64,000 nt of DNA, from the NCBI RefSeq assembly GCF_004745595.1, contig NZ_SRLH01000003.1:62001-126000 (forward strand), in the 5' to 3' direction. Position 1 is the first letter of the stretch; the number at the start of each line of letters is the position of its first letter. Source of the DNA: Flavobacterium humi. Lineage in GTDB: Bacteria; Bacteroidota; Bacteroidia; Flavobacteriales; Flavobacteriaceae. Positions 1 to 10,300 of this stretch are shown one piece after another. Under the pieces are notes generated by a model that was not told the origin of the DNA, ran no database searches, and saw only the letters and a list, made by a program, of their open reading frames with translations. A program made the translations under genes and the position numbers.

Positions 1-178
1 TCTGGCGAACCTGTTCCGGGTAATGAATGGTTACTTTTTTTCTGAAGAAGTGCCTGATGGTAATCCATAAACCCTTGACAATTGCTACTAAATACAGGCT
101 TTCCAAGAAAGACATCTCCTTGTGGGAAACTTCTTTTTTCCTGCCTGATAATGATATATTTTGTATAGTCGTTGACAT
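1..178 (-). CDS. nuoI: NADH-quinone oxidoreductase subunit I (N-terminal part, cut by window edge)
   Basis: The reverse strand reads an open frame from ATG at 178 to the window edge, about 59 residues starting MSTTIQNISLSGRKKEVSHK. It lies 6 bases downstream of the nuoH stop, where nuoI sits in the usual nuo order, and the N-terminal membrane-associated segment (LESLYLVAIVKGLWITIRHF) followed by YPEQVR fits NuoI. The family carries two 4Fe-4S clusters (N6a, N6b) that pass electrons toward NuoB. The cysteine motifs would lie outside the window, so the assignment rests on context and the N-terminal sequence. Confidence 0.85.
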   Translation of the reverse strand, partial: MSTTIQNISLSGRKKEVSHKEMSFLESLYLVAIVKGLWITIRHFFRKKVTIHYPEQVRQ

Positions 179-184
179 GTTCTT

Positions 185-1216
185 TTATTTAAATGCTAAA
201 ATACAAACTCCTGTTACCATGATATTTATGATTGCTAACGGAATTAAAATCCTCCATCCCAAATGCATCAATTGATCGTATCGGAAACGCGGTATGGTCC
301 AACGTACCCACATGTAGAAAAATATGAATCCGCATATTTTGGTAAACAAAGCCAGCATTCCTATAACATTTGCCGTATTCACACCGGCATTTTCCACCAT
401 CCATTCCATGCCAGGATAATTATACCCTCCAAAGAACAAAATAGACAAAATAGCCGAAGAAATAAACATATTGGCATATTCGGCAAAAAGGTAGAATCCC
501 ATTTTCATGGAAGAATATTCGGTATGGTACCCTCCAATAAGTTCCGATTCGCACTCCGCCAAGTCAAAAGGAGTCCTGTTGGTTTCCGCGAAAGCGCAGA
601 TTAGGAAAATCAAAAACGAAACCGGCTGGTAAAACACGTTCCAGTTCATTCCGGACTGTTGGGCGGAAATTTCTTTTAAACTTAATGTTCCGGTCATCAT
701 CAACAGGGCAATCATGGATAATCCCATGGCCACTTCATACGATACCATTTGCGAAGCCGCACGTACCGCTCCCATTAACGAGAATTTGTTATTCGATGCC
801 CATCCCCCGATCATGATTCCGTACACACCTACCGAAATGACTCCGAAGATGTACAATAATGCAACATCAATATCAGTAGCCTGCAAAAGGATATCCTTTC
901 CGAAAAGGTGCAGTTTGTCTCCCCACGGAATTACGGCACTTGTCATTAAAGCCGTACTCATGGCAATTCCCGGGCCTATGATGAATAAAAATTTATTAGG
1001 GGTATTAGGGAAGAATTCTTCTTTTGAGAATAATTTCAGACCATCGGCAAGAGGCTGTAATAATCCACCCCAACCCGCACGGTTCGGGCCAACCCTGTCC
1101 TGAAGGAATGCAGCCACTTTACGTTCTGCCCAAGTGGAATACATGGCAAAAATCATGGTTATGGCAAATACGCTTACGATAACAACGCTTTTTTCTATAA
1201 TAAATGTACTATCCAT
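185..1216 (-). CDS. nuoH: NADH-quinone oxidoreductase subunit H (membrane, quinone-site subunit)
   Basis: This 343-residue polytopic membrane protein is the complex I subunit that joins the peripheral arm to the membrane arm and forms much of the quinone-binding chamber. The family signature is present near the N-terminus (ERKVAAFLQDRVGPNRAGWGG region, residues about 31-51), as is the acidic loop AETNRTPFDLAECESEL that lines the quinone path. About eight hydrophobic helices can be read. Its start overlaps the end of nuoG by 8 bases and nuoI follows 6 bases after its stop, so translation is probably coupled. Length is normal for the family. Confidence 0.96.
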   Translation of the reverse strand: MDSTFIIEKSVVIVSVFAITMIFAMYSTWAERKVAAFLQDRVGPNRAGWGGLLQPLADGLKLFSKEEFFPNTPNKFLFIIGPGIAMSTALMTSAVIPWGDKLHLFGKDILLQATDIDVALLYIFGVISVGVYGIMIGGWASNNKFSLMGAVRAASQMVSYEVAMGLSMIALLMMTGTLSLKEISAQQSGMNWNVFYQPVSFLIFLICAFAETNRTPFDLAECESELIGGYHTEYSSMKMGFYLFAEYANMFISSAILSILFFGGYNYPGMEWMVENAGVNTANVIGMLALFTKICGFIFFYMWVRWTIPRFRYDQLMHLGWRILIPLAIINIMVTGVCILAFK

Positions 1217-2258
1217 TTTTCTTTGAATCTATAAGGTTGCCATCAATTTTTTCATTGTAATCTATCTCGGCCATACTGATTTTCTTATGGTCTTTATCCC
1301 TTCCTTCCAAAATTAATTTTTCGGTAGCGATTTCTACTTTTTCTAATTTCTGGGTGTAATTGTTTTGGTTGATTACAGAATCCTTCTCAAATTCACGAGG
1401 CCCTTCAATAGTCCAGTCCTCTACGTTTTTATGGTCAAAACGGCATCCGTTACAAATGAATTCTTCCACTTCATGGTACACATCCTTACGGCCGGTAACA
1501 CGTTGTATCTCTCCACCGAACATCCAAACGGTTGTTTTTCCGCAGCATTTATCGCAATCCCTGTGGGCATTATACGGCTTGTTGAACCAAACCCTTGATT
1601 TGAAACGGAAAGTCTTATCGGTTAAAGCACCAACCGGGCAAACATCGATCATGTTCCCTGAAAATTCATTGTCAATGGCTTTGGATATACAAGTAGAAAT
1701 ATTCGCATGGTCCCCGCGATCCATCACACCGTGTACACGGTTATCTGTCAATTGGTCCGCTACCTGAACGCATCTTTGGCATAAAATGCAGCGGTTCATG
1801 TGCAGTTGGATATTCGGGCCGATATCTTCCGGCTCAAAAGTCCTTTTCTCTTCAATGAAACGGGATTTTGGGTTTCCGTGTTCGAAGCTTAGGTTTTGCA
1901 GGTCGCATTCACCGGCCTGGTCACAAACCGGGCAATCCAGCGGGTGGTTGATCAGCAGGAATTCCGTAACGGATTTTCTCGCTTCTTCCACTCTTGGAGA
2001 GGATTTGCTGTTTACTTCCATTCCATCCATACAGCCTGTTACACAGGATGCCATTAATTTTGGCATAGGCCTCGGATCGGCTTCGCTTCCTTTGGAAACT
2101 TCAACCAAACAACAACGGCATTTTCCGCCGCTTCCTTTCAATTTTGAGTAATAACACATGGCTGGCGGAACTAATTCCCCACCAATCATACGCGCAGCCT
2201 GCAGGATGGTTGTTCCTGGTTCTACTTCTATACTTTGACCGTCTATTGTTACTTTCAT
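1209..2258 (-). CDS. nuoG: NADH-quinone oxidoreductase subunit G, short form
   Basis: A 349-residue peripheral-arm iron-sulfur subunit that relays electrons from NuoF. The N-terminal 2Fe-2S ligands are Cys35, Cys47, Cys50 and Cys72. The His-ligated 4Fe-4S cluster uses His105, Cys109, Cys112 and Cys118. A further cluster has Cys157, Cys160, Cys163 and Cys207. Another four cysteines (235, 238, 269, 272) could bind an N7-type cluster. The protein stops soon after, so the long molybdopterin-oxidoreductase-like C-terminal domain found in proteobacterial NuoG (about 900 residues) is absent. No frameshift or second fragment lies downstream, because nuoH follows directly with an 8-base overlap. It appears to be a natural short form. 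Confidence 0.93.
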   Translation of the reverse strand: MKVTIDGQSIEVEPGTTILQAARMIGGELVPPAMCYYSKLKGSGGKCRCCLVEVSKGSEADPRPMPKLMASCVTGCMDGMEVNSKSSPRVEEARKSVTEFLLINHPLDCPVCDQAGECDLQNLSFEHGNPKSRFIEEKRTFEPEDIGPNIQLHMNRCILCQRCVQVADQLTDNRVHGVMDRGDHANISTCISKAIDNEFSGNMIDVCPVGALTDKTFRFKSRVWFNKPYNAHRDCDKCCGKTTVWMFGGEIQRVTGRKDVYHEVEEFICNGCRFDHKNVEDWTIEGPREFEKDSVINQNNYTQKLEKVEIATEKLILEGRDKDHKKISMAEIDYNEKIDGNLIDSKKNG

Positions 2259-2312
2259 AACTCTTTTTGTTTAAAGTTTCTATGACTTGCGCCACACCAC
2301 TTTCGACTAAAT

Positions 2313-3680
2313 TTATACTGTTTGTTTTGTCACTAAGTGCTTCACTTTCTCAAAAGGTTCCGCTACGAAGTGGTCTCTGTTTTTTATTTTTTCCGGGAAA
2401 CGGACATGGTATTCGAATTCTTCCCTAAAATGACGGATTGCCGCCGCTACCGGCCAGGATGCCGCATCTCCCAGAGGGCAGATCGTATTTCCTTCGATTT
2501 TGCTTTGGATGCTCCATAACAATTCAATGTCTTCCTCACGGCCTGTACCGGTTTCGATACGGTGCAGGATTTTTTCAAGCCAGCCTGTCCCTTCACGGCA
2601 TGGAGTACATTGCCCGCAGGATTCGTGATGGTAAAAACGGGCAAAATTCCAGGTATTCCTTACGATACAAGCGGTGTCGTCGTATACGATAAAACCTCCT
2701 GAACCCAGCATGGAACCTGTAGCAAACCCGCCATCGGACAAGGACTCATACGTCATCAGACGATCAGCACCAGCTGCGGTTTTGTATATTAGATGCGCCG
2801 GTAAAATAGGCACGGAAGAACCTCCTGGCACCAAGGCTTTTAAAGGCCTGTCTGTGCTCATTCCTCCCAGGTATTCGTCAGAATTCATAAATTCGTATAC
2901 ACTGATTCCCATTTCAATTTCATAAACGCCAGGATTTTTGATATTTCCAGAAGCTGAAATCAATTTGGTCCCGGTAGAACGCTCGATGCCGATTTTTGCA
3001 TACTCGGCCCCCGAATTGTTGACAATCCACGGCACGGCAGAAATCGTTTCCACGTTATTCACTACCGTTGGGTTGCCCCAAAGCCCCGAAACAGCTGGAA
3101 ATGGCGGTTTGATTCGCGGATTTCCTCTTTTGCCTTCGAGTGATTCTATTAAAGCGGTCTCTTCACCACAAATATAAGCCCCGCCTCCGATTTGAACATA
3201 CAAATCCAAATCGTAACCGGTCCCTAATATATTTTTACCCAACCAACCGGCAGCTTTTGCCTCGGCGATGGCTCTTTCCAGGATTTTGTATACCCACATG
3301 TACTCTCCACGGATGTAGATATAGGACAAGTTCGCACCCAAAGCATAACTGGAGGTAATCATCCCTTCAATTAACAAATGGGGAATGAATTCCATCAGGT
3401 ACCGGTCTTTGAAAGTCCCCGGTTCCGACTCATCGGCATTGCAAACCAAATGGCGTGGTTTTCCTGATTTCTTATCGATAAAACTCCATTTCATACCGGC
3501 AGGGAAACCTGCTCCTCCACGGCCACGGATCCCTGAAGTCTTCACTTCTTCGACCACTTCGTCTGGCGTTAATGTTTTCAGGGCTTTCTCTACAGAGGCA
3601 TACCCACCTTCACGACGGTATACTTCGTAGGTTTTGATACCCGGTACGTTTATTTTGTCTAATAATATTTTCTTTGACAT
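2313..3680 (-). CDS. nuoF: NADH-quinone oxidoreductase subunit F (NADH- and FMN-binding)
   Basis: A 455-residue flavoprotein that oxidises NADH with FMN and holds the N3 4Fe-4S cluster. The glycine-rich nucleotide motif GRGGAGFP is at residues 53-60, and a second conserved stretch (GGGAYICGEETALIESLEG) is near 165-183. The cluster ligands are Cys355, Cys358, Cys361 and Cys401. Length is typical. The start codon lies one base beyond the nuoE stop, while a 54-base gap separates it from nuoG downstream. It forms the NADH dehydrogenase module with NuoE and NuoG. Confidence 0.97.
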   Translation of the reverse strand: MSKKILLDKINVPGIKTYEVYRREGGYASVEKALKTLTPDEVVEEVKTSGIRGRGGAGFPAGMKWSFIDKKSGKPRHLVCNADESEPGTFKDRYLMEFIPHLLIEGMITSSYALGANLSYIYIRGEYMWVYKILERAIAEAKAAGWLGKNILGTGYDLDLYVQIGGGAYICGEETALIESLEGKRGNPRIKPPFPAVSGLWGNPTVVNNVETISAVPWIVNNSGAEYAKIGIERSTGTKLISASGNIKNPGVYEIEMGISVYEFMNSDEYLGGMSTDRPLKALVPGGSSVPILPAHLIYKTAAGADRLMTYESLSDGGFATGSMLGSGGFIVYDDTACIVRNTWNFARFYHHESCGQCTPCREGTGWLEKILHRIETGTGREEDIELLWSIQSKIEGNTICPLGDAASWPVAAAIRHFREEFEYHVRFPEKIKNRDHFVAEPFEKVKHLVTKQTV

Positions 3681-3681
3681 C

Positions 3682-4212
3682 TTATTTATCGTGTAATATT
3701 ATTTTATTGTCTCTACAGTCTGCGATCAACTGATCGATTTTTGCTTCTGTCAGGTGTTCCTGGTAGAAATCGCCCAATTGCATCATCGGCGCATAACCGC
3801 AAGCACCAAGGCATTCCACCCCACGGACTTCGAACATGCCGTCAGCGGTAGGCTCTCCTACTTTCACCCCTAATTTAGTACAGGTGTAATCCATTAGGTT
3901 TTCGGTCCCGTTCAAACAACAAGGCGAAGTATGGCAAAATTCGAACATGTATTTTCCAATCGGCCTTTGGTTGAACATGGTGTAAAATGTTACTACCTCG
4001 TAAACTTCAACAGGTTTGATGCGTAAAATTTCGGCAACTTTGTCTTGTAATTCGATACTCAGCCAATTGTCATGGGCATCTTGAACTTCATGCAAAACAG
4101 GCAATAAAGCCGATTTTCTTTTATCATCCGGATAATGGCTGCACAATTCGTCGATACGAACCATTAAGGCTTCCGTGATATTTATGTTTTGTTTGATCTG
4201 TGTTTTTTCCAT
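3682..4212 (-). CDS. nuoE: NADH-quinone oxidoreductase subunit E (thioredoxin-fold 2Fe-2S protein)
   Basis: A 176-residue subunit of the NADH dehydrogenase module that carries the off-path 2Fe-2S cluster N1a. The ligands follow the family pattern C-x4-C and C-x3-C: Cys93, Cys98, Cys134 and Cys138, in the contexts CHTSPCCLNG and CLGACGY. The N-terminal half is helical (HYPDDKRKSALLPVLHEVQ), as usual. It is packed between nuoD (5 bases) and nuoF (1 base). Confidence 0.96.
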   Translation of the reverse strand: MEKTQIKQNINITEALMVRIDELCSHYPDDKRKSALLPVLHEVQDAHDNWLSIELQDKVAEILRIKPVEVYEVVTFYTMFNQRPIGKYMFEFCHTSPCCLNGTENLMDYTCTKLGVKVGEPTADGMFEVRGVECLGACGYAPMMQLGDFYQEHLTEAKIDQLIADCRDNKIILHDK

Positions 4213-4217
4213 AATTA

Positions 4218-5456
4218 TTAAGCGTCCAATTCGCCGGCAATTACATTAAGACTTGATAATATTACGATGGCATCCGATAATAATGCTCCTTTGATCATTT
4301 CCGGATACGCTTGATAGTATATAAAACAAGGGCGGCGGAAATGCAACCTGTACGGAGTACGGCTTCCGTCTGTAATTAAGTAAAAACCTAATTCCCCGTT
4401 TCCACCTTCCACAGCGTGGTAAATTTCGGCAACAGGAACAGGAACTTCTCCCATGACAATTTTGAAATGGTAGATAAGGGCTTCCATATTATTGTATACA
4501 TCTTCTTTTGGAGGAAGGTAATAATCCGGGACTTCAGCGTGGTAATCGTTTCCTTCGGGCATTTTTGCCAAGGCCTGGCGTATGATGCTCAAACTTTCCC
4601 AAACTTCTGCATTACGCACACAGAAACGATCGTAAGTGTCACCTGATTTCCCAACAGGGATAATGAATTCAAAATCTTCATAAGAAGAATACGGCTCCGC
4701 TACTCGGACATCATAATCAACACCCGCAGCGCGTAAGTTTGGCCCGGTAAATCCGTAAGCCATGGCGCTTTCAGCCGAAATAGCCCCTACATTGACAGTC
4801 CTGTCAATAAAGATCCTGTTTCGTTCGAAAAGATTCTCGAATTCCTTCCAGGCTGGCGGGAATTCTTCCAGGAAAACGTCTAATTTACGGAACGCTTCTG
4901 CAGACCAGTCTCTTTCGAAACCGCCCAAACGCCCCATATTGGTTGTCAAACGGGCTCCGCAGATCTCTTCGTATATTTCGTAGATTTTCTCCCTGAATTG
5001 GAATACATATAAAAACCCGGTATATGCCCCGGTATCAACACCAAGGATCGAGTTACAGATGATATGGTCAGTAATACGGGCCAATTCCATGACGATAACC
5101 CTTAAATATTGCGCCCTTTTCGGCACTTCAATATTCAATAATTTTTCCAAAGTCATCCACCACGCCATATTATTGATTGGCGAAGAACAGTAATTCATCC
5201 TGTCCGTTAATGGGGTAATCTGGTAAAAAGGACGGTTTTCCGCGATTTTTTCAAAAGCCCTGTGAATGTACCCAATGGTTGGCTCGGCATCCAAAATGCG
5301 CTCTCCGTCCATCAGCAGGATATTCTGGAAAATACCGTGGGTGGCCGGGTGGGTTGGTCCTAAATTCAGGATCGAGAGCTCGCTCCCGTCTTCGTTTAGT
5401 TTCTCCTTAATTATTTTAGCATAGCGATGCTCTGGCGGTAATAATAGTTCTGACAT
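4218..5456 (-). CDS. nuoD: NADH-quinone oxidoreductase subunit D (49-kDa, quinone site)
   Basis: A 412-residue subunit related to the large subunit of NiFe hydrogenases; with NuoB and NuoH it forms the quinone-reduction site. Family stretches are visible: LGPTHPATHGIFQ near residue 32, the YCSSPINNMAWW region, GRLGGFERDWS, and the C-terminal GELDA end that is common in the family. It is a separate gene from nuoC, unlike the fused nuoCD of enterobacteria. The gap to nuoC is 61 bases, one of the larger gaps in this operon. Confidence 0.96.
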   Translation of the reverse strand: MSELLLPPEHRYAKIIKEKLNEDGSELSILNLGPTHPATHGIFQNILLMDGERILDAEPTIGYIHRAFEKIAENRPFYQITPLTDRMNYCSSPINNMAWWMTLEKLLNIEVPKRAQYLRVIVMELARITDHIICNSILGVDTGAYTGFLYVFQFREKIYEIYEEICGARLTTNMGRLGGFERDWSAEAFRKLDVFLEEFPPAWKEFENLFERNRIFIDRTVNVGAISAESAMAYGFTGPNLRAAGVDYDVRVAEPYSSYEDFEFIIPVGKSGDTYDRFCVRNAEVWESLSIIRQALAKMPEGNDYHAEVPDYYLPPKEDVYNNMEALIYHFKIVMGEVPVPVAEIYHAVEGGNGELGFYLITDGSRTPYRLHFRRPCFIYYQAYPEMIKGALLSDAIVILSSLNVIAGELDA

Positions 5457-5517
5457 TTTATAATGTTGAATTATTTATTTTTATAATGAATCCCGTATTT
5501 CAGGGCGCATTTTATTA

Positions 5518-6039
5518 TTAGCAGTTTGATGGTGTTCTTCCAAAAAACCTGTCGTCTTTATCTGTCCTTCCGGAATCTTCCATTGGGAATTCCTTCCGCA
5601 TCGGGAAAGAAATCATTTCGTCCATGTTGAGGATTCTTTTCAATTGCGGGTGCCCGATGAAATTGATCCCGAAGAAATCATACGTTTCACGTTCCATCCA
5701 ATTGGCGGTCAGGAAGATATTTGAAACTGATTTTATTTCAGGGTTTTCCCCGTGTATAAAACTTTTTATCCGGATACGTTTGTTTTCTACCCAGTTATGC
5801 AAATGGTAGACCACTGCAAACTGCTCGTTCACATCGCTGTCAGGATAATGGATCCCGCACAAATCAGTCAAAAAATGAAAATTTAAGGTTTCCTCGTTTT
5901 TCAGGAACAGGATTACGGGTGTTATTGTATCAGATGAAACTTCGAAAGTGAAGATATCTCTTTCCTGGCGGAAATGCATTACGCTTTCTCCAAAGGTTTC
6001 CGTTAATTTATCTTGAATTTGGGTGTTTTCTAAAGCCAT
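5518..6039 (-). CDS. nuoC: NADH-quinone oxidoreductase subunit C (30-kDa)
   Basis: A 173-residue peripheral-arm subunit without a cofactor that braces NuoD and NuoB. The conserved core can be read as DLCGIHYPDSD followed by VVYHLHNW, then ANWMERETYDFFGINFIGHPQLKRILNMDE, the 30-kDa family signature. It starts 4 bases after nuoB ends. The last residues (RFFGRTPSNC) form a short divergent tail after the conserved domain. Confidence 0.94.
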   Translation of the reverse strand: MALENTQIQDKLTETFGESVMHFRQERDIFTFEVSSDTITPVILFLKNEETLNFHFLTDLCGIHYPDSDVNEQFAVVYHLHNWVENKRIRIKSFIHGENPEIKSVSNIFLTANWMERETYDFFGINFIGHPQLKRILNMDEMISFPMRKEFPMEDSGRTDKDDRFFGRTPSNC

Positions 6040-6043
6040 GTTC

Positions 6044-6592
6044 TTATTTAATGTTATAAGATGCTAATAGTTCTTGATATTCCGGGGAGCTTCGGCGGCG
6101 GACAGATTCGGATTTAACCAATTCCTGCAAACGCATCACGCCATCCACAATCTGTTCCGGCCTAGGAGGGCAGCCCGGCACATATACATCAACCGGGATC
6201 ACTTTGTCTATTCCCTGCAAAACAGAATAGGTATCAAATATTCCGCCCGAAGAAGCACAGGCTCCTACGGCAATAACCCAACGCGGTTCCGCCATTTGTT
6301 CGTAAACCTGGCGAAGGATAGGCGCCATTTTTTTGGAAATGGTACCCATAACCATCAGCATATCCGCCTGACGGGGAGAAAAACTCACACGTTCGGACCC
6401 GAAACGCGCCAAATCGTAATGCGACGCCATGGTTGCCATGAATTCGATACCGCAGCAAGAGGTTGCAAAAGGTAACGGCCACATGGAATTGGCTCGGGCA
6501 AGGCCTACAACATCATTTAGTTTTGTTGCGAAAAAACCCTCACCTGACAACCCTTCGGGAGCTTCTACTATTTTTATATTTGAATCGCTCAT
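6044..6592 (-). CDS. nuoB: NADH-quinone oxidoreductase subunit B (N2 cluster)
   Basis: A 182-residue subunit that holds the terminal 4Fe-4S cluster N2, which reduces quinone. The ligands are the adjacent pair Cys46-Cys47 (SCCGIEFMA), Cys112 (VGACASSGG) and Cys141 (VPGCPPRPE). The family pattern is complete. A 50-base gap separates it from nuoA upstream. Length and sequence are typical, with a short N-terminal extension before the conserved core. Confidence 0.97.
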   Translation of the reverse strand: MSDSNIKIVEAPEGLSGEGFFATKLNDVVGLARANSMWPLPFATSCCGIEFMATMASHYDLARFGSERVSFSPRQADMLMVMGTISKKMAPILRQVYEQMAEPRWVIAVGACASSGGIFDTYSVLQGIDKVIPVDVYVPGCPPRPEQIVDGVMRLQELVKSESVRRRSSPEYQELLASYNIK

Positions 6593-6642
6593 TTTACTTT
6601 TTACTTATTAAGTTATGAAAAATCACTACTTAAAACCGATTA

Positions 6643-7008
6643 TTATTCCCATTCAAGGGCTTTCTTTTTGATGATATAGAAAAATCCAACCAATAATAAC
6701 GACATGAAAATCACCATTTTGATCATTCCTTCTACGCCAAGGTCTTTAAAATTGATTGCCCAAGGATATAGGAAAATAACTTCGACGTCAAAAAGCACAA
6801 ACAGGATAGCCACAAGGAAATATTTTACAGAGAACGGAATCCTGGCATTACCGATGGATTCGATCCCGCTTTCAAAATTCTTATCCTTGTTTACCGACGA
6901 TCTTTTAGGACCTAAAAGGCTGGAACCAAATATGGTCGCCGCCACAAACCCGACCGCAAGCCCCATTTGCATTAAAATAGGTATATAATCAAATTGATTT
7001 GTATGCAT
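6643..7008 (-). CDS. nuoA: NADH-quinone oxidoreductase subunit A (membrane)
   Basis: A 121-residue membrane subunit with three hydrophobic helices and the conserved cytoplasmic loop (FESGIESIGNARIPFSVKYFLVAILFVLFDVEVIFLYPWA region), whose acidic residues face the quinone chamber. It is the first gene of the operon: the next gene upstream is divergent and a consensus promoter lies 29 bases before its ATG. Confidence 0.96.
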   Translation of the reverse strand: MHTNQFDYIPILMQMGLAVGFVAATIFGSSLLGPKRSSVNKDKNFESGIESIGNARIPFSVKYFLVAILFVLFDVEVIFLYPWAINFKDLGVEGMIKMVIFMSLLLVGFFYIIKKKALEWE

Positions 7009-7036
7009 GCTGCAAAAAATTAGTTTTTATCACTTA

Positions 7037-7066
7037 CAAAGATACATGGCTGGAATTAAATCACAA
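7037..7066 (-). promoter_or_regulatory. Promoter of the nuo operon
   Basis: On the minus strand a -7 element TATCTTTG (7037-7044) matches the Bacteroidota consensus TAnnTTTG exactly. A TTG at 7064-7066 sits 19 bases upstream as the -33 element, within the known spacing. The predicted transcript would start near 7031, giving a leader of roughly 20 bases before nuoA. Confidence 0.7.
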
Positions 7067-7281
7067 TTAAAAATGACATTTTCAACCAAAAAAACGCCTT
7101 TAAAAGAGTTATTTTTATTATTTCTAAATAAGGTTTTATATAATAATATCGTTTTGCGAAGTTTTATTGATAAAAAAGCAAAAATTAACACAAAAACTCT
7201 TAGAAAAATGACAATTAAATTTATTTTTCGAACCGCTGTAATTTATCTGTAAAAAGCAGAAAAATTTTACCAATTTGGTAT
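7067..7281. other. AT-rich divergent intergenic region, no gene seen
   Basis: The region between the two divergent promoters (nuoA leftward, the alpha-2-macroglobulin gene rightward) is very AT-rich. A short plus-strand reading frame crosses it (7007-7252), but it begins inside the nuo promoter region and has no family resemblance, so I do not call it a gene. No hairpin or repeat stood out. Confidence 0.5.
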
Positions 7282-7289
7282 TAGTTTTG
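7282..7289 (+). promoter_or_regulatory. -7 element upstream of the alpha-2-macroglobulin gene
   Basis: TAGTTTTG matches TAnnTTTG and lies 54 bases before the ATG at 7344. I could not find a good TTG at the -33 position, so only the -7 half is supported. Confidence 0.45.
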
Positions 7290-7343
7290 ATGTAGTTTTA
7301 AAGAACTTTTAACCATTTATTTACTCTTAAATTTTTTAATCAA

Positions 7344-10300
7344 ATGAAAACGAAAAATTTTGTTTGCGTATGTATTGCTGTTCTTATTTTTCAGGCTTGT
7401 GGCAGGAAATCAGCTGCCGAATTCAATTCAGATTTTTCGTTGTTTAAGGGTATAATTACCAATTTTACGGGAGGCATAGTCCCGGCCCAGTCCGACATCC
7501 GGGTGGTTTTTGCCTTTGATAAAAAAGAATGGAAAGCCAACGATGTCCTGGACAGTGATTTGTTCGACATTTCACCAAGCGTTAGCGGAAAAGTTGTCGC
7601 ACTCTCCAGCAACACCATTGCTTTTGTCCCTGAAAAAAAGCTGGACCCGGATACCGAATACCAGGTTACGTTAAAGCTTGATAAGGTAATGACGGTCAAA
7701 AAGGAGCTTTCCGAATTTAATTTTACGGTAAAAACGTTAAAACAGGATTTCCTGGTAACCACCCAGGACATACAATCCTACAGTAAAGATTACCAATACC
7801 TGAACGGGACTTTGAAAACCGCCGACAATATTGATTTCGAAACCGCTTCAAAACTGGTTTCCGCACAACAAAAAGGAAAAAACCTTGCCGTAAAATTCAT
7901 CAAATCCCAGAGTACTGCCACTGAATTCAAATTCATAATAGACAGCATACAGCGTTTCGATGAAGATTCAAAAATTGAAATCGCTTATGACGGTACCGAT
8001 TACGATATCGATCAAAAAGGCGAAATGGAATATACGATTGTCGGTAAAGATAATTTCAAGGTAGTCGATGTTACAATCCCGGAAGGTGAAAACCAGACGT
8101 TATGGATCAATTTTTCCGATGCGCTGCAAAAAGGCCAGGATTTCAAGGGATTGGTTTCCATCCAAAATGCAAAAAACCTGAAATTCGCCACGCAAGGCAA
8201 TGTCCTTAAGGTATTTTTCAGCAACGAAGCCCCGCCAAGCGAAACCGTAGCCAAAGAAGCCATTGAAGTGGCACAGGCCGCCGCTGTAGATACGACCGCC
8301 GTTGCCATAGACTCTGCCGCTGCCGTTGTTGAAGAAGCCAGTTATGAAGAACCGGAAGAAGAAACGGTTTCAGAACCTATTACAGGAGGCAATGTCCTTG
8401 TCGAGGTTTTCCAGGGAATCGAAAGCGAAAACGGCTATAAAATGAAGCAGAATTTTACCACTTCCATTTCATTCGACCAGATAAAACCCAATGTGAAGTT
8501 CACTAAAAATGGGACCATATTACCGAGTTCCAATAATTTGAAGCTCAATTTCGAAGCTGTAAATTTAAGCGCGGTAGATGTTAAAATCTATAAGATATAC
8601 AAAAACAACATCCTTCAGTTTTTACAATATAACGAATTGAACGGGGCTCAGAATTTAAAGAAAGTAGCGCAGCCCATCGCCAAAAGCACCATCAACCTGA
8701 AAGAAAACAAACTGGTCAATTTTGCCCAATGGAATACTTTTGCCCTGGACTTATCCAAAATAATTACTCCGGAACCGGGTGCCATTTACCGGGTTGAATT
8801 TTCATTCAAGAAAAAATATTCGTTATACAAATGCGACAATCCGGAAGCTTCAGACGAGCAAACCGAAGAGGAAGAAACAGACGAAAACGATGTAAACTAC
8901 AGCGGGAACAGCTATGACGATTACTATTATGAGGATTATGACTGGCGCGAAAGCCAGGACGCCTGTACCTCTTCCTATTATTACAATACGACCATCGGGA
9001 CCAACATCCTGGCCTCCGATTTGGGTGTTATTGCCAAACGCGGCGAAAACAAATCATACTTGTTTGCCGTCAATAATATCGTGACCACAGAACCTGTTTC
9101 CAATGCACGGGTGGAATTGTATAATTTCCAACAGCAAAAACTCGCTACCCAAGCCACCAACAGTGAAGGAATTGCCGAATTCCAGCTCGATAAATTTGCT
9201 TATTTTGCCATTGTAACACTCGGGACGCAATCTACCTATGTAAGGCTTGATGACGGGAATTCACTTTCCGTGAGTAATTTCGATGTTTCCGGCGAAGCAT
9301 TGCAAAAAGGGCTCAAAGGCTTTATTTATGGGGAACGCGGAGTATGGCGCCCAGGCGATAACCTTTATTTGTCGTTTATTTTCAATGACGCTGCCAACAA
9401 ATTACCGAAAAGCCACCCGATCAAATTCAGGCTTTCAGACCCTAACGGCAAAATAACCTATCAAACCGTCCAGAAATCGAATGAACTGAACCATTACAGT
9501 TTTATCGTCCCAACAAATCCTGATGACCCGACCGGAAACTGGGAAGCAATGGTTAGTGTCGGTGGTGCCAAATTTTACAAAAGCATCAAAATCGAAACCA
9601 TTAAACCCAACCGTTTAAAAATCAAGAATGTCTTCAAGAATGCCATGCTTTCGGCTTCGTACCCAAATACCGGCAATTTGCAGGTCAATTGGCTTCATGG
9701 GGCTGTGGCCAAAGATTTAAAGGTAGAGATGCAGGCCAAATTTTCACAACAGGTGACCACCTTCAAGAACTACCCTAATTATGTTTTTGATGATTTGGTG
9801 CGCCAGTTCGGTACCGAAGAAATAAATGTGTTTTCAGGAAAAGTAGACGGCACAGGAAAAGCATCCGTAGTGATTGACCCAAAATTGCAAGGACAAGCCC
9901 CGGGCATGCTCAAAGCCGCTTTTATCACAAAAGTTTATGAAGAAGGCGGTGATTTCAGTACCGATGTCATTGCCACGACGTATTCGCCATATAAAACCTA
10001 TGTCGGATTAAAATTACCGGCACTTACTAAATACGGAATGCTCGAAACCAGGACCAACAATACCTTTGATATTGTGACTGTCGATGAAAACGGCCGCCCG
10101 AAGCCGGTAAAAAACCTGGAAGTGAAAGTCTTCAAAGTGGAATGGCGCTGGTGGTGGGACGCTTCCAATGATAATGTGTCCAATTACAACTCTTCCGACG
10201 CAACGACTTCTTACAAAACCTTTAGGGTAAATACCGATGCCAACGGAAAAGCAAGCGTCCGTTTTGCACTTTCCGATGAAGAATGGGGGCGTTATATGAT

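Noticed and set aside
7007..7252. Short plus-strand reading frame between nuoA and the alpha-2-macroglobulin gene
   Set aside because: It starts inside the nuo promoter region, is AT-driven, and has no recognisable domain.
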